A DNA stretch of 64,000 bases from positions 59,303,453 to 59,367,452 of the forward strand of contig OY755239.1 in assembly GCA_963576725.1 (NCBI GenBank). The letters are read 5' to 3'. The stretch's first letter is position 1, and each line of letters starts with the position of its first letter. The DNA comes from Azorinus chamasolen. Lineage: Eukaryota > Mollusca > Bivalvia > Cardiida > Solecurtidae. Shown here piece by piece: positions 1 through 10,892 of the stretch. Both the position numbers and the translations under genes were made by a program. Under the pieces are notes generated by a model, which was given only the letters and a program-made list of their open reading frames with translations, was not told the DNA's origin and did not search any database.

Positions 1-9
1 GTTTTCAGC

Positions 10-75
10 AAACCCCATCTTGCTGGTACTCATTAGAATCATTTAAATGAGTACCATCAAGACAGGGTTTGGGGA
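10..75. repeat. Imperfect inverted repeat
   Basis: AAACCCCATCTTGCTGGTAC is followed within a few bases by its near complement, GTACCATCAAGACAGGGTTT. It forms a stem of about 28 bp with no family I recognise. Confidence 0.6.
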
Positions 76-171
76 TGAAATACATGTACTGGATATATTT
101 CCATAGACTATCCTGTTATCTCACAGAGATGCCTTTTCATTCTTTTGCAAACAGAAAAGAGACCCTGATCA

Positions 172-577
172 GTTTAATGAATATTGTAAGAAATTAAGAT
201 ATCATGAATATTTATTAGCTGATTTTGTATAATCGCATATATATACATATATATGCAGGGGTGTGATTACTGAAACTATTGAGGGGAGGAAAATTCCCTA
301 CCCCACTAACATGATATTCCAAAAGCATCAGATCTGAGCTGATCCCACTGAATGTGACAACTTTTGTAATTTGGATCTCAAGCTCAAAGGGAGGAAATCC
401 TCTGAAAGGAGGAAAAATCACACCCCTGATATGTATAAAGAATGTTTTGTTATTGGTAGAAATTATAGTCATATCTGTTGTTATTTCAAAAGCAAACAGA
501 GCAGCCCCTGATCAGATGGCTCCTACAGGAGTCTACTCTGTTTGCAAAGGCGTATTTATGGAGTAAACAGTTAAGTG
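172..577 (-). mobile_element. A2-type TTAA hairpin MITE, interrupted by a hAT-like MITE
   Basis: The AT-rich arm with ATGAATATTTATTAGCTG, then AAGCAAACAGAGCAG and the shortened core, then TTATGGAGTAAACAGTTAA mark a reversed A2 copy. The arm is split by the element at 256-428. Confidence 0.65.
256..428. mobile_element. hAT-like MITE with CAGGGGTGTGATT ends
   Basis: Perfect 13-bp terminal inverted repeats, CAGGGGTGTGATT and AATCACACCCCTG, bound 173 bp. Flanks repeat ATATG; an 8-bp duplication is not clean in this AT repeat. CAGGGGTG ends are typical of hAT elements. Confidence 0.65.
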
Positions 578-840
578 ATAAATCGTTACATAAATATTCA
601 TGAGGGAAAGGGTTATCTAGAGTGGTCTTTTGTCTCACCTCCTTTGGTGTCTTCAATTTCTCTTCTTGGGTTTCAACTGTAGTCTCCATGATATGGACGG
701 TCATACAGTTGTAACACTTATAAAGTCGCTGACTTTCTGGTAAATTATAAAACAGAATAACCTAATTACAGTAAGTATTCGGACACCCAATCTCCCTTGT
801 CCAAACAATAAATAAGTTACATAGGCACTATCAGGATAAC

Positions 841-1043
841 TAACCCTTTACTTCAAGAATATTTTTATAATAGCAGATGGACACAGAAATTTTGGGCCAT
901 CGCAGAAAACATAAAATAACGTAAAATCATATCTATCTCATATCATAAGCAAACAGAGCAGACCCTGTTCAGACACCTCCTACAGGAGCTGTCTGATCTA
1001 GGTATACTCTGTTTGCAAAGGCATATTCATGGAGTAAAGGGTA
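841..1043 (-). mobile_element. A2-type hairpin MITE
   Basis: Runs from TAACCCTTTACTTCAAG to TTCATGGAGTAAAGGGTA around AAGCAAACAGAGCAGACCCTG and a CTCCTACAGGAG hairpin. Confidence 0.75.
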
Positions 1044-1057
1044 AAATTAGATTGACA

Positions 1058-1259
1058 TACAATAGAACCTCTCTAATGCGGCCACTTAAGTTAATGAATA
1101 AACATGGGTGTCTTTATAAGCAGATGGTTGCTTAATGCAGGACAAAAGGTAATGCAGAAAGCTCCTAAGGGAACTTTCTGCATTACCTTTGTCCTGCGTT
1201 AAGCTACCACCCAGAATTATACCTCTTTTAGGTGGTCACATTAGAGGGGTTTTACTGTA
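1058..1259. mobile_element. Pogo/Tc1-like MITE with TA target duplication
   Basis: Ends read TACAATAGAACCTCTCTAAT and ATTAGAGGGGTTTTACTGTA, imperfect inverted repeats of about 28 bp flanked by TA. The middle is a second hairpin, AATGCAGGACAAAAGGTAAT and its complement. Confidence 0.8.
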
Positions 1260-1389
1260 GTTAGCAAATAGTGTACACCCTGATCAAACTACTCTTACAT
1301 GTCAAGTTGTCAACGCAATTTGCCTAATACTTAGAGTAATTAGGGTAAGTTGCATTGTGGGGTAAAGGCATTTGGAAATGTGAATGTGT

Positions 1390-1690
1390 GATTATCTATG
1401 CGAACAGTTTGGATCCAGTTAAGACGACAACTGATACAGTATCTTGGCAGGATCTAAACGGTTTGATACTCTGATTAACATATTTAAAGAAAAATGATGG
1501 AAACAATATAAAATGATGGAAACAATATACGATTTTTAGAACTGCAGCAGAAAACATCTTATTGCACATGAAAATTACCTGATGCACACAGTGTTGAAAT
1601 AAAATCTCTGCAAACAGTGCAGATGCTGCACAATTGTTGTGCTCCAATGCAGTTACTAATCTCGTCTACTCTGTTTGCAAATGTCCAAGT
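1390..1690. repeat. Degenerate family G hairpin remnant
   Basis: GCGAACAGTTTGGATCCAG and GGATCTAAACGGTTTG are the arms of the G core; a further half core, GTCTACTCTGTTTGCAAATG, lies near 1665. Confidence 0.5.
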
Positions 1691-1955
1691 ATTCTTTCCT
1701 TAAACATTTAGCTCTGCCCACACTATGGATGAATTTGAGACAATATTTGCAAAAAGTTTGGATTCAAATCAGAAGCCATATATAACTCAGATTTGTATCA
1801 TGGTCTAAACTATGTGTATTTGACAATTCGGATTAAAGTGTTTTTAATACAAATTTAATCAAAAACTAGTTTTCAAAAATTAAAGCAGAAAACTCTGAAT
1901 GATGTATTTATTTAATAAACATCAGATCTAGATAAGATGCATAAATTTAAGCATT

Positions 1956-2205
1956 TTAACCCTTTCCCTGTTCTAGATTTATTCCAAATTTCAGTACCTA
2001 CTGAATATTCTTTGAAAAAATAGTTATAAAGAAATATGGAAGGGGGAACATAGTAGACATTTTAGAAAGCAAAGAAACAGATCTATCAAATTCTATTAGC
2101 AAACAGAGCAGACCCTGATCAGACGGCTCCTCTAGGAGCCGTCTGATCTGGGTCTACTCTGTTTGCAAATTCTTGAAAACACGTTTATATGAGGGAAAGG
2201 GTTAA
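1956..2205 (-). mobile_element. A1 TTAA hairpin MITE, complete, 250 bp
   Basis: TTAACCCTTTCCCTGTTC to GAGGGAAAGGGTTAA, TTAA at both edges, intact GATCAGACGGCTCC hairpin. Several A1 copies in the window have exactly this length. Confidence 0.9.
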
Positions 2206-2208
2206 AGA

Positions 2209-2345
2209 CTAACAGCTTTATTTCTCCACAAAACCCTATACTGTGACCACTTTCTAGAATTGTCTCGAAGAATCACAGTATAGGGTTTAGTGGAGAATTG
2301 GCGAATATAGTATTTGGATACGCACCTTTATCTGTAGCTCTGAAT
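2209..2345. repeat. Family C inverted-repeat element
   Basis: TTTATTTCTCCACAAAACCC and AAACCCTATACTGTGACCAC are mirrored by CACAGTATAGGGTTTAGTGG. Relatives occur at 21290, 25918, 42270 and inside 44234-44552. Confidence 0.65.
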
Positions 2346-2640
2346 ATAATACTATGTATTAGATCAGAGGAATTCAAGTATTTATATATTATATTAATTC
2401 CCTGTTTTGGAATATTTTCTTCATTATAATACTATGGTTAATTCTTTAATCTTTACTTCATGACATAATGAATGTAGAATATTAACCCTTTAAATACTCC
2501 ATAAATACACCTTTATATGCCTTTGCAAACAGAGTAGACCCAGTCAGATGGCTCCTATATGAACCGTCTGATCAGGCTCCTCTCTGTTTGTGTAGTCGGG
2601 TAGAGATTGTGGCGAAATAAGTTGATAGGCTTTACTGTGT

Positions 2641-2713
2641 GGCTTGGTAGCTCAGTCGGTCAAGTGTTGGCATGCTAAGCCAGAGGCCCTGGGTTCAAGT
2701 CCCAGTCGAGTCA
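2641..2713 (+). tRNA. tRNA-like unit, anticodon GCU (serine box), probably a mobile pseudo-tRNA
   Basis: 73 nt fold into a 7-bp acceptor stem with G-U pairs, an anticodon stem TTGGC/GCCAG with loop ATGCTAA (anticodon at 2674-2676), a 5-nt variable loop and a T arm CTGGG/CCCAG. A box TAGCTCAGTCGG and B box GGTTCAAGTCC are intact and a T5 run at 2718 could terminate Pol III. The D stem has a mismatch. A true tRNA-Ser has a long variable arm, which is absent here, so a working serine tRNA is unlikely. Confidence 0.6.
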
Positions 2714-2737
2714 TAACTTTTTCATCATGTTACATTT

Positions 2738-2765
2738 GGCGCCCAACGTGGGGCCCGAACCCACA
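2738..2765 (-). other. tRNA-Lys 3' half with CCA (antisense), or a primer-binding site
   Basis: TGGCGCCCAACGTGGGGC is the complement of the 3' end of animal tRNA-Lys including CCA, and the match continues through the T arm. It is preceded by GTTACATT, as in a retroelement LTR/primer-site junction. Confidence 0.6.
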
Positions 2766-2933
2766 ATCTCTACCCGGAAACATTTGCTTATAAAATAATA
2801 TTGATATGATTCACTATACAGTTTCTACTATGACCAAACATTCCTGTAGCCATGCACCATAATAAAAAAAAAAAAATCTAATCAATATTCATGGTGATAT
2901 TATTTCTTATATGAATATTCATGGAGTAAGGGG

Positions 2934-3115
2934 TTAATCAGCTGAACTTAATTAACAATGGCATTCTGAAAAAGAGAAATTTTTAACATAGCAAAACCTG
3001 TATAATCAGATCTATATCATTTCATAAACAAACAGAGAAGACCTAATCAGATGGCTCCTGTAGTAGCCCTCTTATTACAGTTTTCTCTGTTAGCAAATGC
3101 TTCTCTATAAGGTGC
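2934..3115 (-). mobile_element. Degenerate A2 MITE
   Basis: Shares the TTAA of the preceding element; contains AAACAAACAGAGAAGACC and TTCTCTGTTAGCAAATGC; right end not recognisable. Confidence 0.5.
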
Positions 3116-4230
3116 TGGGCTAATTATTTTCTGACATACAAACTTTAACATATTTGGCCATGTTTCATGAGCCACTCATATTTTTTTACATGGCCATACC
3201 ATCAGTATTTTTGGCATCTGGCATAGGGGAATTACAATTGGGACAGGTTTGTTCTGTCCCAGTGCTTTTCTTCACACGTCTACTCTTGCTTCTTTTGCCC
3301 GAGCTGAGGATGCACGAGTAATGGAACTGATTTCTCTGTAGAAACTGAGGAAGTCTATTGTAGTCATGGTTTACAAGATCTGAAAGTAAGACGGTTGATG
3401 CTGCACAATTATTTTTTTTTACAATGGTCCAGGTAAGAGGGGAAAGCTTAACATTTCAGAATTCAGGCAATCAAGATTTATTTCAAATATCGGCGATGGC
3501 AACATAGAAAAGGAAACTATTTTACTAGGGCTGGTCAATTTACTATCAGTTCTACTAGAAAAAGGTCATGTACTTACATTTGACACTGTGTTGATATCTT
3601 TCTACTGCAGCCAATAACCTCAATGGCAAAATTCTCCCTGTACCTGCCATGTTCGGAACCTCGGGGCGGACAAATCTGAGGTCAGATTACAGTGCCATTT
3701 ACCTGAAATTGTTCCAAAGTTAACAATTCTCAAATCGTGTATTCAATTAACGTTAGTGCATATATTTTAGCTCAGAAAAAATTGCGAACTGTAATTTAGG
3801 GTCAACAATTAATGATCTACGTTTAGTCCAAAGATATTCCGAATGACAATTAAAGGTCAAAGGTGACGGAGTATGCATTATTTTACCTATGCAGACATTT
3901 ATTGGGATTGAAAAAAATAATCAAAGCACCAATGATTCTATAAAAACAAATACATCTAATTGAAAATTTCAATCGATTTATTGAGATTTTGGTTAGTTTT
4001 TAAGGGTGCGTGAGTTATATATATACAGCAATAATGGTTATTCCCTTCAATGCACGCGCACCATTACAGTTCATACCCAAGTATTTCGCCCCGAAACTGA
4101 AATATTTCGTGATCTGTTATACCTGCAGCCGCACCCTTTCATGAGTGCGGCCTAGGGGTTAAGCGACCGAGTCATAGAAACCCCCATATGTTTCCTTTAA
4201 GTGTTTATCAACTGCGTTATTGAAGCCGTT
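3116..4230. other. Intergenic, nothing recognised
   Basis: No MITE core, long open frame or tRNA-like fold stands out. Slightly more GC-balanced than its surroundings. Confidence 0.4.
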
Positions 4231-4254
4231 GATAGTATCTTTAGTCGAGCGTCT

Positions 4255-4870
4255 ATCAAAAGCCCCCCCCCCCCTACAAAAGCTCCCCTGACAAAAGCCC
4301 CCCCCCCCCCCCACTAAGAATGGTCAAGTGTTACAAAGCCCCCCCCCCCCCCCGATGAAAAAATATGCATTAAGTTCACTTTTTAAAACTTTATTTTTAT
4401 TTTAAAGCTAGTCCAAGCCTTAAGGCTCCTTAGGGTACCTCGTGATATGGATCTACACTGTGTTCAATGGGAACCTCGTGATATGGATCTACACTGTGTT
4501 CAATGGGAACCTCGTGATATGGATCTACACTGTGAAGCGGGGTGTAATATTCTTAATGTTTTATGTTTGTAGTGCTAGTAGTAGTAATATGTATTAATTA
4601 ACTCAAATGAGTATAATTGTCAAGTGACAAATAGATAAGTACACAAATGTGTGAATTCTACTACTAGTTTAATGGTACTCTCAGTCTGAGATCTAATACA
4701 CAACTGATAAGGTAGGCTACTATCACAGAGGATTAGGGTAGTAAAGATATCTATAGTCTGTTTCATATTCTAAGCAGAATACATTACAAGGGGGGGGGGG
4801 GGGCTTTTGATAGGGAGCTTTTGATTGGAGGGGCTTTTGTAGGGGGGGGGGGTGATATGGGGGCTTTTGA
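4255..4870. repeat. Inverted pair of C-run and G-run blocks around 36-bp tandem copies
   Basis: Left block 4255-4355 repeats CAAAAGCCCCCCCC; right block 4788-4870 repeats GGGGGGCTTTTG. Between them 4434-4540 holds three copies of a 36-bp unit containing CTCGTGATATGGATCTACAC. Confidence 0.65.
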
Positions 4871-5090
4871 GTGTACCCCCTTTAGTCACTACATCATTCG
4901 GAAGTTGAGTCCATCCATTAATGACTCTCTGGTTAAAGAACTTCTGTCTAATGAAAAGTCCTGATCTGGGTTTGTTCAATTTGAAAGAATTCCCTCTTGT
5001 AGTTGATTTGTTAAAGGAAAACAAACTATCCTCCTGGATGCCTTCTTTTCCTTTAAGAATCTTAACCAACACGTTTCCTCATATTCGTGA
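4868..5090 (-). pseudogene. C-terminal remnant of a second CR1/Jockey-like LINE
   Basis: The minus strand reads NKSTTRGNSFKL, then FIRQKFFNQRVINGW and LPNDVV, a pattern common at the C-terminal end of LINE reverse transcriptase proteins (compare FSRRVVDQWNNLP in the neighbouring element). No RT core is attached. Confidence 0.6.
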
Positions 5091-5442
5091 ATGACATAGA
5101 CAATGTACGTGATAGCACGGTAATTGAAAAACACTCATGTTCACATAGTTCACATAGTTCTTCAGCCGGATATGGGATGATCCCCATATAAACACTTGGT
5201 TTCTTAGGCTGTTTTCATGGTGCTTCCTCTATTGGTTGTAGCTTTACAGCTGGTCCGGGTATAGTTGAGTACTCCCCGTCAGTCTTCTTTAATTTGCGCG
5301 TACTGTATTCTTATGTTTGCAATTGTGGATTCACTTAATTATCACTGCACTAACTGTCCCTAGAGTCTCTGTTTGCTCATTTTTTTTAGACAGCAATAAT
5401 CACTTATCTCAGGCAGATCTTGCACTTACTTCGCAAGTAATA

Positions 5443-7976
5443 TCAATTTAGGCATTCAGGTCTAAATTTGTCCTTACCCCCAACCCAGTTCTCATTTAGC
5501 CTATGTTTAAATGTATTGATGGTAGGTGCTGTCACGATTAGTTCAGGTAAATTATTCCATTGATCGACTACCCTACGGCTGAATGAACATCTCCTAATTT
5601 CAGTGCGTGACCATTGCTTGTAAATAGCTTTTGAATTTCTCCTAAGCTGGGTGGCTTTTAGACCAGGGAAGAATTTGTCTCTATTTAAATGTACATGCCC
5701 ATGCATTATTTTGTATGTTTCCAATAAATCTGCCCTTGTTCTTCTGTATTCTAGGCTAGGTAAGCCTAGCTCCCGTAATCTATCTGAGTATGATAAGCTT
5801 GTGATACCTTTTATCATACGTGTTGCCCTTCGCTGCACATTTTCCAAGGATTTTTTTGTCTTTTTTTAATCTAGGAGACCAGATGGCTGAAGCGTATTCT
5901 AGATGGGGTCTTACAAGGGATTTGTATAATGTTAAAAACATATCATTTGACATGTAGACAAACGATCTTTTGATTAGTCCCAGATTCCTATTGGCTATCT
6001 TTATTTTTTCATTTATATGTTTGGAAAATGTGAGTTTCGGGTCAAAGTATACCCCTAGATCTTTCTCGAAGTCTACCTCCGAAATTTCTTGGATACAGCC
6101 ATTACTGTCTTTGATGTAATATTTGTCGCTCCAGCTGCTATTCTTTGTCCCTATTTGCAGGGATTTGCACTTGTTAATGTTGAAGAGCAATTGCCATTTT
6201 TTTGACCAGGAGCAGGCATTGAAAATATCATCTTGTAATTTAACAGCATCATTTGGTACACTAATTTCCTTATATATTTTAGTGTCATCTGCGAACAGTC
6301 GTGTTATGCATGTGATAGCTTCCGGGAGGTCATTTATGTATATTAGAAACAATACCGGGCCAAGGACACTTCCCTGTGGAACACCACTCATGACTGGTGC
6401 CCACCCTGACATTTGCCCATTTACCAAGACTCTCTGCCTTCTTTGATTCAGAAAACTCTTTATCCAACTGAACAGCTGGCCTCGAATACCGTATCCCCAT
6501 ATTTTTTTTAACAGCCTTTGATGTGGGACCTTATCAAAGGCTGCCTTAAAATCTAGGTATATGACGTCGACTTTCTTTCCGTTGTCCATTGCTTGAGACC
6601 AGTCCTCTATACATTCTAGTAACTGGGTTACACATGAATATCCACGTCTAAATCCATGTTGATACTGGGATAATATATTATTTTCCTCTAGATGTCCTAC
6701 TATACTATTCCGAATAAGTTTTTCCATAATTCTACAACATATTGATGTTAGACTAATCGGTCTATAGTTCTCGGCTTTTTTCCTGTTTCCGGTTTTAAAT
6801 ATTGCAGTTACGTTGGCCTCCTTCCATTGTTTGGGTAGACAGCCTTCCATGATGGATTTGGTAAAAATCATTTTCAATGCCGGGATTATAGCTGTTGCAC
6901 ATTCTTTCAACATTTTCGGATGAATTTTATCTGGTCCTGCAGCTTTGTTTGAATTGATGTTGTTTACTTCCTTAGTAATATTTTCTTCTGTTATTTCTAT
7001 TGTGCATAACAATGGAATTTGTCTGTTGTAGACGAAGTCTGGTATATTCAGTGGATCTTCATTTGTAAATACACTGGCAAAATGTTTGTTTAGTATCTCA
7101 GCAATTTCTTTGTCTGTTTCAGTCAGTTCGCCATTGTTTCGTTCCAATGGGCTTGTGGATATAGAGGTTTTCGTGTTTCTTCTTACAAACTTCCAGAATC
7201 CTTTGCTATTAACTTTACTATTTAGTGCTACCTTTTCTCCAAACTCGTATCTGGATCTTTTCATTTCGTAGTTGACTTTGTTCCTAGCTATTTTATAGTT
7301 GTTGTATGAGATATGATTTTTGTTATGTTGGTATTTGATCCATTTTCTTCTTTTAGCTTTTATTGCTGCTACTGCCTGTTTGTCAACAACGGGATTTCTA
7401 TGCCTTGGAACGTTCACTTTAGACTTTGGTATGTTGTTTTCTGCCACTATCATTAATATTTCGGTGAATTTATTCCAACAGCATTGAACATCCTTCTGTA
7501 GTACCTTAAACCAGTCAGTTTTTTCTAATTCTTTTCTCATGTTGGTGTAATTACCTTTAGAGTATATAAATTTATTGCTGTTATTCTCTCGAATTGTTAC
7601 ATAACAGTTGTATTTGAATTTCATTAAAACATGGTCACTTTTACCTAACCCTGGTTTGAATTCTAAACCGTTCACCATGTTTTCCTCATTAGTAAATATC
7701 AGATCCAGCAACGACGGTCTTTGGTTTTCACGGAACCTTGTAGCATTGTGCACATGTTGATATAGAAACATGTCTTTAATACCTTCTAAGAACACTGAAC
7801 TTGCATGATTTGCACCTTTGCTTGATGTCTCTTCATGCCAATTTATTTCTGGAAAATTAAAATCTCCAAGCAACAGAAGGTGGGAGCAATTTTTTTTATG
7901 TATATTCTTCATTTCTTGTATTAACATATTTACACTTTGTACATCACTATTCGGACTGCGATATATACAGCATACT
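5443..7976 (-). pseudogene. 5'-truncated CR1/Jockey-like LINE, endonuclease/reverse transcriptase ORF with one frameshift
   Basis: The minus strand carries the second half of an APE-type endonuclease (GDFNFPEINW, SDHVLMKF) and a full reverse transcriptase: YRPISLTSICCRIMEK, YLDFKAAFDKVPHQRLLKK, GVPQGSVLGPVLFLIYINDL and the catalytic LFADDTKIY. Then come KDLGVYFDPKLTF and the C-terminal VQRRATRMIKGI region. The frame runs from about 7976, upstream of the first ATG at 7927, so the start is truncated. The RT frame and the C-terminal frame (5847-5443) are offset by one base, with the switch near the A-runs at 5848-5867. No RNase H is seen. Confidence 0.88.
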
Positions 7977-8740
7977 CACATATCACACATACACATTCAA
8001 ATGTACAAAAGTATGAAAGATGCACGATGCAAACACGAGTACGCCCTTGGAACGGTCTGTAAATCAAGGAGCATAAATAGAAAAAGGATTCGCTAAACGC
8101 ACGAAATGGAACTAAACCAAATAATGCCAGAATGTGCCTTCAACAAACCAAATGACCTTTCTGAAGTTAGAACAGTTGTAGAGAAGTCATTAGGGGCCCG
8201 ACAGAGAGAACAACGTGCAAGTATTCGACAACCTCATTCCCTCTCCTGATTTGGAATGTCGTCATCATAGAGAACTATATGTCCTTCCTGTATCGCCCAA
8301 GCCAAGTGGGAGCGTGGTATTCGATTGTACTGCGTAGAGGGATCGACCACCAACATTCAGTGCGTTGCAATATCACCGAGTTGTAGTCTTTTTCCTAGTC
8401 TAATCTGCATTGTCCAAGAGATCACCAACTAATATTGTCCTACAGTTTTGAAACACTGCTCGTCTATGCACCATTTCAATTGTCTTCATCTTTGACCGAG
8501 AGTAGAGATTCTAGACAGCTGATGCATCATCCAGCTGTGGCAGTATTAGGGATTTATATACCAGCTCCTCCACACATTTGTTACGTGTTGTTAAATCCTA
8601 CACCTTTTTGCATTTGTGAATATTTACATTCGCCCTGCAACGTCCTTATATAACCTTATTCTAAAAAGAAAGTTGCATTTTCCCATGAACGTTCATTTAA
8701 AAAAAAATCCGTTGAAATATAAGAAATACAATGGAATATA
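7977..8740. other. Intergenic, nothing recognised
   Basis: Sequence beyond the LINE's truncated 5' end; no repeat core and no coding region I can support. Confidence 0.4.
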
Positions 8741-8754
8741 AATATAAGAAATAA

Positions 8755-8897
8755 ATGACGTGCTCCCGATGTTCATGAGATATGCAACGCATAGCTTTAC
8801 GAGCAAAGATTCACGTGAAGTCCTTCGGGCTTCACTAACTTTGCTCGTAAAGCTATGCGTTGCATAACCTCATGAACACCGGAAGCACGTCATTCAT
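8755..8897. mobile_element. Long hairpin element
   Basis: AATGACGTGCTCCCGATGTT to CACCGGAAGCACGTCATT; arms of about 55 bp, with GCAACGCATAGCTTTACGAG mirrored exactly, and a small inner stem GAAGTCCTTCGGGCTTC. Confidence 0.75.
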
Positions 8898-8952
8898 TTC
8901 TTAATTATTCCTGAGATATGAGTGTCGAAGATCAGATGAGATGTCCTGTATC

Positions 8953-9095
8953 CATGCTTATAAAACTTTTTAGTTGAGTCCGAGTTCGTTCTCAAGCTTT
9001 TGATTGGTCAGATTTGATCCAAAGGCTCAAATCTGACCAATCAAAAGCTTGAGAACAAACTCAGACTCAACTAAAAAGCTTTATAATATGGACCC
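8953..9095. mobile_element. Family D hairpin MITE
   Basis: CATGCTTATAAAACTTT and AGTTGAGTC..CTCAAGCTTTTGATTGGTC are mirrored in the second half. Two more copies at 31454 and 50404. Confidence 0.8.
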
Positions 9096-9344
9096 AAGTT
9101 GAGACATTTGGCATGTGAGCTTTAATTTGCCATGAAGATAGTATGAGTTTTTCTTGTTTTTTTTTTTATTTCTGGAGATGTGTAGAACTTCTTCAATCAT
9201 GGATGGGCATAGGACCTGCACTACTGTCTTCCATCTTGTTCTGTATTTCATCCTGATTAGCTTTACTCCTTGACAAGTGGACATACTTCAATCTTGTGTC
9301 ATCTATGTATGTGTAATAGTTACCCCCTTTCTTGATAATTCCAC

Positions 9345-9420
9345 CTCAACACATTTGCAAACAGAGTAGAGCCAGCTGTCTGACCAGGGTCTGCGCTGTT
9401 TACTTATATGTTACATACCT
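9345..9420 (+). repeat. Short A-type core fragment
   Basis: TTTGCAAACAGAGTAGAGCC and GGGTCTGCGCTGTTTACTTA without clear ends. Confidence 0.5.
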
Positions 9421-9464
9421 GATTGACCAGTTTCCCATTGTAATAAAATCCTGTTTCTTTCTAT

Positions 9465-9715
9465 AGTAACCCTTAGCCCGCCACATATGTTTTTATCACT
9501 CTGCCCTCTTTGAATATTAATTTGGCAAATATTTACAAAACTATACACGATATGTTGAAATGAATTTCCTAGGCAAAAGCATAGAGCATGCAGGCATGGA
9601 TTTTCTATGGTAAACAGTGCAGACCCAGATGGGAGAGCTCCTATAGGAGCTCTCTCATCTGGGTCTACACTTTTTGAAAATGCAACTATAGTTGTGACTG
9701 GCGGGCTATGTGTTA
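9465..9715. mobile_element. Family L TTAA hairpin MITE
   Basis: Ends AACCCTTAGCCCGCCACA and TGGCGGGCTATGTGTTAA; core AAACAGTGCAGACCCAGATG with GAGAGCTCCTATAGGAGCTC. A second copy is at 57375. Confidence 0.75.
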
Positions 9716-9749
9716 ATGCATATAAATGTTTATAATTTGAATCAATTTA

Positions 9750-9960
9750 TATTCATAACATTTGCTTCAAGAATATTCCTCTATGTATTTTGATTAGCTG
9801 AAATTTTATAATGAAATTATGGTTAAGTGAATTTGACTATGGCACAACAAGCAAACAAAGCAGACCCTGATCAGACATTCCTACAGGAGCTGTCTGTTCT
9901 GGGTCTTTCATGTTTGCAAAGGTGTCACAAGGCATCTCTAAGAGGTACAAGTCTCGCATG
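9750..9960 (-). mobile_element. Degenerate A2 MITE
   Basis: Core AAGCAAACAAAGCAGACCCTG .. TCATGTTTGCAAAGGTG; ends weak. Confidence 0.5.
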
Positions 9961-10037
9961 TATATTCATCAAGTAAATGGCTCCTTGTATGAACATATGG
10001 TATTTTCTGTTGTTAACTACATTGTATTTGGATTTGT

Positions 10038-10165
10038 TGTACAGTAAAACCCCTCTAAATCTGACAATAAAATCAGTATCAACACCTGTCTGTAGGACGG
10101 GTTGCAGCTCAATGCAGGGCGGAAGTTATGTAGAAAGCTCCCAAATGACTTTCATCCTTTACTAA
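10038..10165. mobile_element. Half of a pogo-like MITE
   Basis: CAGTAAAACCCCTCTAAATC at the left matches the family's end; the right terminus is missing. Confidence 0.55.
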
Positions 10166-10376
10166 AATGATCTAAATTCTTTCTAAAATTTACGTACTTG
10201 CCAAATGATCACAAACTATATAATGATACTGAAATTTTATTAACAAAATCAATAACTTTTCACAGAAAATGAAACCATGAATGCTATCCTGTGTATAAAT
10301 AACAATCAGTGTATAGACAAATACTTCCAGAGTATTTTAAGGCTATGTCATGTCATTTTGGAAACCGTGTCAACTT

Positions 10377-10697
10377 ACTGTTAAACTTCGATATCTCGAA
10401 CTTCAAGGGACCATACAGACTACTTCGAGATAACAGAAGTTCGGCTCATCTGATTTTAATCTGGCCAATTTCTCTCAAGTTCACAGCTTAATGCAGGTCT
10501 AAAGTAAAGCTGAAAGCTCCTAATGGAGCTTTCAGCATTACTTTAGCCCTGCATTAATCTGTCACATGTGTTTCAAGATATGTAGAGTGATACAGTCATG
10601 TTAGAACAATTCTGTATTGTACATTTTGGAAGGGCCAAACTTTTAGTTCGAGTTATCCTGAAGTTCGACTTATCAGAGTTCCAGATTCCACTGTACT
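10377..10697. mobile_element. Pogo/Tigger-like MITE with inner hairpin
   Basis: Left CTTCGATATCTCGAACTTC, right GAAGTTCGACTTATCAGAG then CCACTGTA. The middle is an AATGCAGG..AAAGTAA hairpin (10488-10562) like the one in the 200-bp pogo-like family. Confidence 0.65.
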
Positions 10698-10892
10698 AAT
10701 TTCTTGAGAAATATGCAACTTTTGCCAAATCCCCCCAAAACCAATTGTGATTTATATTACAATTCTCAAATTTTCTTTCATATGTCCTTTCAGGAGTGCA
10801 AGTTTGGACAAGATACTGGGTTATTCTGAGCATCACAACTATGCTAACAGTGTAGAAGAATAAATGGTTCAATACACATTAACCCTTTACAC

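Larger units (their letters stand above)
2591..2782. mobile_element. 192-bp TIR element with TTTG target duplication and tRNA-derived cargo
   Basis: Starts TGTAGTCGGGTAGAGATTG and ends CTACCCGGAAACA; the 22-bp ends are inverted repeats with three mismatches. TTTG lies at both flanks (2587-2590, 2783-2786) and is single in uninterrupted relatives. Inside are a tRNA-like gene (2641-2713) and, on the other strand, a tRNA-Lys 3' half with CCA (2738-2765). Confidence 0.75.
2482..2937 (+). mobile_element. A2 TTAA hairpin MITE carrying a nested tRNA-bearing element
   Basis: Starts TTAACCCTTTAAATACTCC and ends CATGGAGTAAGGGGTTAA. Between CTCTGTTTG and CTTATAAAATAATAT, which adjoin in other copies, 192 foreign bases are inserted. 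Confidence 0.85.

Noticed and set aside
2641..2713. Functional tRNA-Ser(GCU) gene
   Set aside because: No long variable arm, mismatched D stem, and location inside a TIR element; kept only as a tRNA-like unit.
4770..5072. Intact protein-coding gene
   Set aside because: The C-terminal part is a translation of the G-run block; only the LINE-like segment is meaningful.
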